Positions 8,447 through 14,036 of a stretch of DNA of 27,635 bases are shown here, one piece after another. The DNA is taken from positions 1-27,635 of the forward strand of contig JAGLIN010000051.1 in NCBI GenBank assembly GCA_023142975.1, in the 5' to 3' direction. Made by a program: the position numbers and the translations under genes. Position 1 is the stretch's first letter. Each line of letters starts with the position of its first letter. Below the pieces are notes generated by a model. That model was given only the letters and a program-made list of their open reading frames with translations. It made no database searches and was not told where the DNA came from. The DNA is from Candidatus Parcubacteria bacterium (GTDB lineage Bacteria; Patescibacteriota; Minisyncoccia; JAHIHE01; JAGLIN01).

Positions 8447-8830
8447 TTAACTCCCAATCACAACTATTTTCAACTTCCCTTTCAGTTGATCATCGCTTAC
8501 TATTCCAAAAATAATTTTTCCTTGTCCGCCTGATTTTTTATGTATTTTTTCGCCGACTTGTTTTACTTCGTCCATTAACAAATCTTTACCAGCGTAAATA
8601 ATATAGAGAACTTTTTTTAAATAGTCTTGTTTGCTGGTTAAATTGGTTTTGGAAAAAAGATTATTTACGATTGCGGATATTTCTTTTTTTGAACCAGTGG
8701 AATTATTAAAGAATGTTTCGCCGGAATTTTTGACGATGGTTTTTAGATCGGCAAAGTCAACATTGATAACGCCGCATTTGATAATTATATCAAGGATAAC
8801 AACGATGGCGTCGGCGATGATTCTTCTGCT
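8447..8830 (-). pseudogene. ftsZ: Truncated FtsZ C-terminal fragment
   Basis: A 127-codon open stretch without any start codon ends in TAA at 8447. Its translation aligns along the whole C-terminal half of FtsZ: KCGVINVDFADLKTIV matches the FtsZ stretch (L/I)INVDFADV(K/R)TV, then comes a helical segment (DLLMDEVKQVGEKI), and KIIFGIVSDDQLKGKLKIVV matches the C-terminal strands (VIG-x-x-x-D-x-x-x-x-x-E-(L/V)-R-V-T-V). The GTPase half, including the GGGTGTG loop, is absent. Homology stops at 8821-8830, exactly where an inverted repeat (8831-8853) begins. The fragment cannot encode a working division protein. Either it is the residue of a duplicated ftsZ or of a locus broken by the repeat, and an intact copy should exist elsewhere. 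Confidence 0.75.
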
Positions 8831-8853
8831 GGAACGGATTTGTAATCCGTTTC
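8831..8853. repeat. 23-nt inverted repeat, family B (copy 1)
   Basis: GGAACGGATT-TGT-AATCCGTTTC has 10-nt arms with one mismatch and a 3-nt loop. It abuts the broken end of the FtsZ fragment. It shares architecture (10-nt arms, 3-nt loop) with copies at 8900-8922, 15037-15059 and 15076-15098. Confidence 0.65.
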
Positions 8854-8899
8854 TTTTGTTTTGAAGAATAATAAAGATTATTGAAACTTAGAAACATTT

Positions 8900-8922
8900 G
8901 GAACTGGTTACAAACCAGTTCC
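8900..8922. repeat. 23-nt inverted repeat, family B (copy 2)
   Basis: GGAACTGGTT-ACA-AACCAGTTCC has perfect 10-bp arms and a 3-nt loop. It lies 46 bp from copy 1, with an AT-rich spacer. Such repeats resemble REP-type sequences mobilised by Y1 (RAYT) transposases, but no transposase is in the window. Confidence 0.7.
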
Positions 8923-8956
8923 CGCGTGAATCATTTATTTAATTATCAGTCCAACT

Positions 8957-8986
8957 AAAAACCTGCTTTGATTGAGCAGGTTTTTT
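8957..8986. terminator. Bidirectional intrinsic terminator downstream of sppA
   Basis: AAAACCTGCT (8957-8966) pairs with AGCAGGTTTT (8975-8984), giving a 10-bp stem with an 8-nt loop and T-runs on both strands. It lies 22 nt past the sppA stop and should end sppA transcription on the minus strand. Confidence 0.8.
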
Positions 8987-9008
8987 AGATGACTCAAATT
9001 TCTATAAG

Positions 9009-9827
9009 CTACTGACATATTTCAATATCCTCGCCGATTTTTCCTCTTAAATATTCCTCCACTTCATATCTCCCGCCAATTCGGTCAATCAAATTATTTT
9101 CTAAAGCCATTTGACCAAGCATGTCTGATCCATCGGCAAGTTCTCTTATTTTTTCAATGTCTATATTGCGATTATCAGAAACTGCTTTGATAAAATTTTC
9201 GTGGAGAATATTAACATCTCGCATCAGCAATTCTTTTTCTTCGGGAGTTAATGGTTTGTCATAATTTCCAGTGTCTTTGAATTTTCCAGCGCTTAATTGA
9301 TTATATGTCAGTCCATCTTTTTCATTTTCTTTGGCATAGTCAAGATAAGACATTGTTATTCCAATACTGCCAACATCAGAATTTTGGGAAGCAAAGATTA
9401 TATCAGCGCCAGTGGCAGACCAATAAGCGGCGGAAAGTCCATATTCTCTGATCAAAGCAACTGTTGGCTTTTTTGTTCTTTTTAATGCATTAGCAACCTC
9501 TTCTGCAGCTACGGGACCTCCGCCTGGCGAGTTTATTTCTAAAACAATGGCTCTGATATTTTTGTTATTTTCGGCTTGTTCAATAGCTCTAACAATATCT
9601 TCTGAAGCGATTTCATCCCAGAGAAGATCTCCGTATTCATTTTGTCCTTCGTTGGAAATGTATGCTATTAAACCTCCTTGGAGTTTTATGTTTGAGACAT
9701 TGCAGGATTTTTCTTTAATATTATCATCTTCAAAAAATAAACAATATTGTTCTGTCCAAAAAGTAATTACTGTTAGGATGAGTATTATAATTGACAATCT
9801 TTTGAAAAAGTATTTTGGTAGTTTCAT
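9009..9827 (-). CDS. sppA: Signal peptide peptidase SppA-like serine protease (S49)
   Basis: This 272-residue protein has one N-terminal membrane helix (about residues 9-25). The S49 protease core follows with the usual landmarks: VLEINSPGGGPVAAEE (95-110), the catalytic Ser132 in EYGLSAAYW, DVGSIGI (151-157), and Lys184 in GKFKDTG. Ser132 and Lys184 are 52 residues apart, the same spacing as in the Ser-Lys dyad of the Bacillus enzyme. Its length fits the short, single-domain SppA form rather than the double-length E. coli form. It cleaves leftover signal peptides or membrane peptides at the outer face of the membrane. It appears monocistronic, with a strong terminator after it. Confidence 0.9.
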   Translation of the reverse strand: MKLPKYFFKRLSIIILILTVITFWTEQYCLFFEDDNIKEKSCNVSNIKLQGGLIAYISNEGQNEYGDLLWDEIASEDIVRAIEQAENNKNIRAIVLEINSPGGGPVAAEEVANALKRTKKPTVALIREYGLSAAYWSATGADIIFASQNSDVGSIGITMSYLDYAKENEKDGLTYNQLSAGKFKDTGNYDKPLTPEEKELLMRDVNILHENFIKAVSDNRNIDIEKIRELADGSDMLGQMALENNLIDRIGGRYEVEEYLRGKIGEDIEICQ

Positions 9828-9855
9828 TTTTGGTTGAGTTAGTTGGTTATTTGTT

Positions 9856-11310
9856 TTATAGAATGCCTCGTTTTTTCATTTCCCAGAAACATTTTGCTGT
9901 TGCGTTTACATCGGCAAGAGAATTATGAGCATCTTCAAACTCTGTATCAAATAATTTTATATAAAGTTCTGAAAGTTTAGGCCACTTATAATCATTATAA
10001 CCATTAGAGCTTGGAATTGCGCAAAAATTTGTGGATTTCTTCATAGTGCAAATAGTTTTTTTAGATTCAAGGCTATCTGACATATTTTTTCTTATAAATT
10101 CTGCACCTACAATTTTTTCATCAAAACTTATATTATGAGCAATTATAAAATCTGCTTGTTCTATCAGATTTTGAAATTCAGTTAACACTGCCTGCAAAGA
10201 CACGCCTTCTTTTTCGGCGCGCTCAGTCGTTATGCCATGAACATTTGAGGATTCTATCGGAATTCTAAATCCTTCTGGTTTGATTATAAAATCACTGCTA
10301 CTAATTTTAGTGCTATTTTTATATACCACCCAAGAAATTTGAACAATTCTCGGCCAATTATCTACATCATTCACTGACGCATTCCAATCGCGAGGTAATC
10401 CTGTTGTTTCAGTATCAAAAAATAAATATGTTTCGTTTGATTCGGTTTGTGTTAAAAGATTTTTTGCTAATTCTACCGTAATTTTATCACCCAAAATGGC
10501 TTGTATAATTTCCTCCTTATCTTTCAACTTTTCCATTAAAGGAGTAACATCTTTTAAAAAACCTTTATGTTCTCTTAATTCTTCATCTTGAACTTTAAGT
10601 TTTTTCTCCAAGTCTTCATATCGTGTTTTTTCTGCATAGTCATCTAAACTTACAACTGATTCGGTTTGTATTAAAAGATTTTTCGCTAATTCTGGAGTAA
10701 TTTTATCATCTAAAATAGCTTGTACAAGATCATCCTTACCTTCTAACTTTATCATCAAGGGAGTAATATCTTTAATAAAATTTCTATATTCCTCTAATTC
10801 TTTATTACATTCATCATCTTTAGAGTTGCTTAATAAATTTAATGCTGACTCAAAACCTTTTATTTTACCAACAAGATATCCTAATTCCTCTTCCTTTATA
10901 CCATATTTAGAAATGTTATTTATAAATTCTTTACTTTCAGGAAAAGATTTATTTATATCTTCATAAAAACTCTCGTTTTTAGAAATGTCTGACAGTAACA
11001 TTTCTTCATCACTTGGCAAATTCGTATAATAATCATTTTCAAGATTATTTGTTCTATCCTGTTCTCTTTCTATCGCTTTTTCGGAATCTAATGTTTCGCC
11101 ATATTCATTAACTTCATTCCCATATTCATCATATTCTTCTGCGCCAGCACATGATTCTTCTTTTTCTGTTGCTTCTTTTTCTTCATCTAATCTTGCTAAA
11201 AGCTTGTTAGTTGAATCACATTCTTCCAAAATTCCATTTAGCTTATCATAGCTAAATTTTATTTCACTTTTACATACATCTTCACATAATTTTACAATAT
11301 CATTATCCAT
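9856..11310 (-). CDS. DEDDh 3'-5' exonuclease with duplicated helical N-terminal modules
   Basis: This is a 484-residue protein. Residues 295-484 form a DnaQ-like exonuclease domain with all five metal and catalytic residues visible: Asp299 and Glu301 (FFDTETTG), Asp397 (HNISFD), His462 and Asp467 (DAHNSLADV). The N-terminal 290 residues are acidic and helical. They include a direct duplication: residues 171-218 and 244-291 are 32/48 identical (both contain KD(I/V)TPLM...QAIL.DKIT.ELAKNLL.QTES). The DNA of the two copies is also very similar, so the duplication is recent. The exonuclease domain alone resembles proofreading epsilon subunits and free exonucleases. The long N-terminal part is not a known DnaQ attachment and may bind a partner. 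No polymerase gene is near. Confidence 0.85.
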   Translation of the reverse strand: MDNDIVKLCEDVCKSEIKFSYDKLNGILEECDSTNKLLARLDEEKEATEKEESCAGAEEYDEYGNEVNEYGETLDSEKAIEREQDRTNNLENDYYTNLPSDEEMLLSDISKNESFYEDINKSFPESKEFINNISKYGIKEEELGYLVGKIKGFESALNLLSNSKDDECNKELEEYRNFIKDITPLMIKLEGKDDLVQAILDDKITPELAKNLLIQTESVVSLDDYAEKTRYEDLEKKLKVQDEELREHKGFLKDVTPLMEKLKDKEEIIQAILGDKITVELAKNLLTQTESNETYLFFDTETTGLPRDWNASVNDVDNWPRIVQISWVVYKNSTKISSSDFIIKPEGFRIPIESSNVHGITTERAEKEGVSLQAVLTEFQNLIEQADFIIAHNISFDEKIVGAEFIRKNMSDSLESKKTICTMKKSTNFCAIPSSNGYNDYKWPKLSELYIKLFDTEFEDAHNSLADVNATAKCFWEMKKRGIL

Positions 11311-11346
11311 AATAGTATCTTTAAGTAATTAAGATTGTCTCTTATT

Positions 11347-11895
11347 TCATTCATTAAATATTATAATCGGTTTCTCTCCACATTTTTGATGCCAAATTAA
11401 TAACATCTGCTTTCCCTTTTCTATTTTTATATTTTTAAACTCGTCTTTAATTTTTCGTAATAAATCTTTTTCAACATTGCCGTATATTAACATAATAGCA
11501 TTTTTATAATTCGCTTCATTGAGAAATCTTTCAAGTTTTTTAAAATCTTCTGTTAGTTTGTTAAAGTCATCTTTTATTGTTGTTACTGACTTTACTTCAA
11601 TGACTACCAAATTTTTATTCATCTCACCTGGCACATGCACAATAAAGTCAGGTTTCTTTTTGCCATAAACAATAGCATGACCAGCTTTGTCAACTTCCCC
11701 ATTTAATTTATAGGGGAAACTTTCTCCTAAAATACAACGAAGCTGATGATAAAGTTCGTAACAATATACACGCTCTCTATATATCCATTCTTCAGAACCA
11801 ACTGTACGAAATTCAATATAACTATTATCTACCTTTTCACAAGCTTCCTTTAAACAGTTTAGAAATAAACCAAAATCGCTTTTATTATTTTCCAT
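11347..11895 (-). CDS. Predicted PD-(D/E)xK-like nuclease-fold protein
   Basis: This is a 182-residue protein when started at the internal Met at 11895. That start is preferred because the stop of the upstream 58-residue gene lies at 11900-11902. The open frame extends 14 codons further upstream (to 11937) but would overlap that gene. The central part has KPDFIVHVP followed by NLVVIEVKSVT, giving Asp...Glu-x-Lys as in the PD-(D/E)xK nuclease fold. A helical segment with many Lys and Glu and a hydrophobic strand (NAIMLIYG) follow. It may be a nuclease or a non-catalytic relative that binds DNA. I do not recognise a specific family. It follows the small acidic gene with a 4-nt gap, so the two form an operon. 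Confidence 0.6.
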   Translation of the reverse strand: MENNKSDFGLFLNCLKEACEKVDNSYIEFRTVGSEEWIYRERVYCYELYHQLRCILGESFPYKLNGEVDKAGHAIVYGKKKPDFIVHVPGEMNKNLVVIEVKSVTTIKDDFNKLTEDFKKLERFLNEANYKNAIMLIYGNVEKDLLRKIKDEFKNIKIEKGKQMLLIWHQKCGEKPIIIFNE

Positions 11896-11899
11896 ATTT

Positions 11900-12076
11900 T
11901 TAACTTGATTTATATATAATAATTTTTTCAACAACATTAATAATATCTTGCTTTTCTAAAATTCCATTTTTATAATCTAAGAGCCATTTATCTAAATATT
12001 TTTCCCAATTATCACTCACTTCTTCTATCCAATCTTTATCGTTTTGATCTAATTTGTTTGAATTAAAATTTTCCAT
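11900..12076 (-). CDS. 58-residue acidic helical protein upstream of the nuclease-like gene
   Basis: An ATG at 12076 opens 58 codons ending in TAA at 11900. The product begins MENFNSNKLDQNDKDWIEEV, is acidic and Trp-containing (DNWEKYLDKWLLDYKNG), and ends with a helical KQDIINVVEKIIIYKSS. The next gene starts 4 nt after its stop. A consensus TATAAT box lies upstream at 12108-12113. The pairing of a small acidic protein with a nuclease-fold protein looks like an antitoxin-toxin or inhibitor-nuclease arrangement, but nothing in the sequence proves it. The nearest SD-like GGAGG is more than 20 nt from the start, so translation initiation is not explained by it. Confidence 0.6.
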   Translation of the reverse strand: MENFNSNKLDQNDKDWIEEVSDNWEKYLDKWLLDYKNGILEKQDIINVVEKIIIYKSS

Positions 12077-12107
12077 GTTTTTTACACTTTTTAATAATTA
12101 CACCTCC

Positions 12108-12137
12108 ATTATACCACAAGTACCAAAACATCATCAA
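12108..12137 (-). promoter_or_regulatory. Promoter of the 58-residue protein / nuclease-like operon
   Basis: Minus strand: TTGATG (12137-12132), 18-nt spacer, TATAAT (12113-12108). The predicted transcript would start about 25 nt before the ATG at 12076. Confidence 0.6.
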
Positions 12138-12138
12138 C

Positions 12139-12165
12139 AAAAAAGGTCCCCCGTCGGTGGCGACC
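12139..12165 (-). terminator. GC-rich hairpin with T-run (terminator-like)
   Basis: GGTC (12145-12148) pairs with GACC (12162-12165), with further CC/GG pairing inside. On the minus strand the stem is followed by six T (12144-12139). It lies directly upstream of the promoter at 12108-12137, so it would end a transcript coming from the right, either the zeta-toxin operon or a small RNA from 12170-12290. Confidence 0.5.
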
Positions 12166-12262
12166 CTTTCAGATCACCCAATGCCCTTTCAGGCAAAGAC
12201 CATAAACACAGTACCGATCAGAAGACCGCTTTTGTGTTTATGGATTTAAACCATACTCCAAA
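12165..12262. other. Structured, GC-richer intergenic segment; candidate small RNA
   Basis: This stretch has no convincing gene but is clearly structured. CCATAAACACA (12200-12210) pairs perfectly with TGTGTTTATGG (12233-12243) over 11 bp, with a 22-nt loop that can form a small inner stem (CGAT/ACCG). A 9-nt motif CCCTTTCAG occurs twice (12165-12173 and 12184-12192). Together with the terminator-like hairpin on its left, it could be the 3' part of a minus-strand RNA of about 100-150 nt, or a long leader or trailer of the zeta-toxin operon. It does not match any riboswitch consensus I know. No promoter was seen for it. Confidence 0.4.
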
Positions 12263-12299
12263 CAAAAAGCCCGAAGGTTAGGTTAATAAATTGTTATTC

Positions 12300-12479
12300 T
12301 TATTTACAATCGCAAAACTGACAATTACTATCCGTTTTTGTTTTGCCGAATTTCTTGTCATATCTATCTGATAATTCCCGTTGATCCTTATTTGCTTTTC
12401 TAATCGCGCCTCTCATTATTCTTTCCTGCTCTTTTTCCGGCAACTCAAATAAATTTTTCTTATTATTCTTTATCTTCAT
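12300..12479 (-). CDS. 59-residue protein coupled to the zeta toxin gene
   Basis: An ATG at 12479 overlaps the TGA of the zeta-toxin gene (ATGA at 12479-12476), so the two are translationally coupled. The product is basic and helical in its first 50 residues (ELPEKEQERIMRGAIRKANK) and ends in a compact cysteine cluster, CQFCDCK. The ending suggests metal binding or a redox-sensitive tail. Its position after the toxin gene is the reverse of the classic epsilon-zeta order. It may be a partner or antitoxin, or just an operon neighbour. I recognise no family. Confidence 0.65.
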   Translation of the reverse strand: MKIKNNKKNLFELPEKEQERIMRGAIRKANKDQRELSDRYDKKFGKTKTDSNCQFCDCK

Positions 12480-13192
12480 ATTTCATCTTTTAATAAATCA
12501 TATAATCTTTTCTCATTGTAATTATCTTTAAGATATTTGTCAACGCGCGCAACTTTTGGATAAAATTTCTCAATATTATTACTATAATTTTTAATCACTA
12601 AATAAACTTTTACTTCATCTTTAAAAATAGATTTGATTTTTATAACATTTTCTTTAGCATTAAAAAATGACTCAACAAATACTTTTTTTGGTACTTTTCT
12701 ACCTTCTAATTTTTCCCGCTTTTTTGTAAATTCCCACGCAATCAATGGATCTTGATAAATATAATATATTCCAACAGATCTATTTCTGCTAAGTGATCTT
12801 TCAATGTTCCTATAAACAATTTCAAACTTAGCAAAAGTGCCGTCAATCATCGCATTTAATTTGTTTTTCAAAACATAATTATACAATTTATGCACGCCTA
12901 TAGACGCGGCGTTTTGCACTACATCAGAATTAGCGCCATTATATTGCGGTATCATTTCTCTTATTTCGTCAGCATCAATTCTGACTATAGGATTCGCAGA
13001 ACTTTCCGCCATTTTAATTAACGCTTTAGAATATTCCGTCTTTCCCGCCCCTGGCGAACCTGCCATAAATAATGAAACGGGGTTTTCGTTTGGTTGATAA
13101 ATTTTACTGCTAGCAAATTTTTCAAACAATAAATCTTTATTTTCTTTTATAAACTTTTTTGCTTTCTCGCTGTCTTTTGATGATTTATTCAT
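12476..13192 (-). CDS. Zeta toxin-family kinase
   Basis: This 238-residue P-loop kinase of the zeta/PezT family has the Walker A GSPGAGKT at 45-52 (Lys51), a substrate-binding RIDADEIR at 71-78, DGTF at 117-120 and a basic lid region, TKKREKLEGRKVP. Family members phosphorylate UDP-N-acetylglucosamine and block peptidoglycan synthesis unless bound by an antitoxin. Related kinases phosphorylate other small molecules. All motifs needed for activity look present. No epsilon-type antitoxin precedes it: the 86-nt gap upstream is followed by an unrelated gene. The only tightly linked gene is the 59-residue protein that follows with a 4-nt overlap. The operon start is at 13192, with AT-rich DNA in front. 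Confidence 0.85.
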   Translation of the reverse strand: MNKSSKDSEKAKKFIKENKDLLFEKFASSKIYQPNENPVSLFMAGSPGAGKTEYSKALIKMAESSANPIVRIDADEIREMIPQYNGANSDVVQNAASIGVHKLYNYVLKNKLNAMIDGTFAKFEIVYRNIERSLSRNRSVGIYYIYQDPLIAWEFTKKREKLEGRKVPKKVFVESFFNAKENVIKIKSIFKDEVKVYLVIKNYSNNIEKFYPKVARVDKYLKDNYNEKRLYDLLKDEI

Positions 13193-13278
13193 ATTCTATA
13201 TTTATAATAACACTTTTATAAATTCTATTTTTACTCTACCATTCCCTACTTCAAAAATCAAGAAAAAATTCACCCCCT

Positions 13279-13974
13279 TCAAACCTCCCCACCGAAATAC
13301 CTAAAATGCCCGATTATTTCCCATCTCATCAAAACATCATCTATCTTCGGACCCGCTCCGACATTGTGGACAATCAACGGTCTTTGTTTGTCAGATGACA
13401 ATTTATCTATCACAATCCCAATGTGAGTTTTGCCTTTATTGAAAGTCCAGACAACTAAATCGCCAGATAGATAATCGTTAGGATTTTCTGTGATTTCTAA
13501 AGCTTGTCCGTGGCGTTTGAAGAAAGTCATCAGATTTGGCACTCGGCGATGATCTATGTTTGGATCCGGTTTTTTTAGTCCCCAGATTTTTGGATACAAA
13601 TCAAAATTAGCAGACATATCCTCGTGTATTTCTTTTTGCAAATCTATTCCCAACTCCCGATAAGCTCTGATAATCACATCGGCGCAAACGCCTTGATCTG
13701 CTGGCACATCGCCATTTGGATAATCAATTGATAAATATGCTGGATCGTAAACGACTTCGTGATTTGTTCGTTCTCTTGCGGAAACAACAAATTTTTCCAA
13801 AAACTCTTTTTCTTCTGCGCTTAAATTTTGCAAGCCAGAGGGATTGTAAGTTGAATTCCAAATTATTAAAGCGCCTGTTTTTGTGTAATTGAAAAAATAA
13901 AACACGCCAGAAAAAATCAGCGCTATCAACGCCAATAAAATTATAATTATTTTTTTAGAAATTATTTTTTTCAT
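13279..13974 (-). CDS. Exported DUF1287 (YijF-like) protein
   Basis: This 231-residue protein has an N-terminal signal or anchor helix (residues 8-29). The rest matches the DUF1287 family: YDPAYLSIDYPNGDVPADQG leading to Cys97 in GVCADVIIRAY, His117 in KEIHEDM, and then VPNLMTFFKRHG, SGDLVVW and GKTHIGIV. The fold is thought to be related to NlpC/P60 papain-like enzymes, with the conserved Cys and His as catalytic candidates. I infer an envelope hydrolase or amidase, but no activity is established for the family. It stands alone, between the zeta-toxin operon and a 28-bp palindrome. Confidence 0.8.
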   Translation of the reverse strand: MKKIISKKIIIILLALIALIFSGVFYFFNYTKTGALIIWNSTYNPSGLQNLSAEEKEFLEKFVVSARERTNHEVVYDPAYLSIDYPNGDVPADQGVCADVIIRAYRELGIDLQKEIHEDMSANFDLYPKIWGLKKPDPNIDHRRVPNLMTFFKRHGQALEITENPNDYLSGDLVVWTFNKGKTHIGIVIDKLSSDKQRPLIVHNVGAGPKIDDVLMRWEIIGHFRYFGGEV

Positions 13975-13999
13975 TTAAAAGTTTATTTGTTTTAAAACC

Positions 14000-14027
14000 G
14001 TAGGGGCGGGTCGCGACCCGCCCCTAC
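14000..14027. repeat. 28-bp perfect GC-rich palindrome
   Basis: GTAGGGGCGGGTCG is followed immediately by its exact reverse complement, giving a perfect 28-bp palindrome. It is strikingly GC-rich in an AT-rich region. It sits in the 62-bp gap between the DUF4173-like gene and the DUF1287 gene. Similar GTAGGGGCG...CGCCCCTAC elements are scattered in many unrelated bacterial genomes. It could also act as a terminator stem, but no T-run is adjacent on the minus strand. Confidence 0.75.
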
Positions 14028-14036
14028 AGCTATAAA

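Noticed and set aside
8631..8864. Plus-strand ORF opposite the FtsZ fragment
   Set aside because: The opposite strand gives a continuous, specific FtsZ alignment. The plus-strand translation resembles nothing and lacks a ribosome binding site.
12139..12262. Known riboswitch (c-di-GMP, guanidine, fluoride) in the structured segment
   Set aside because: None of the conserved cores of these classes is visible, and the downstream gene does not fit their usual targets.
12054..12281. 75-codon plus-strand ORF across the structured segment
   Set aside because: It runs antisense over a promoter, a terminator-like stem and the start of the 58-residue gene, and has atypical composition.
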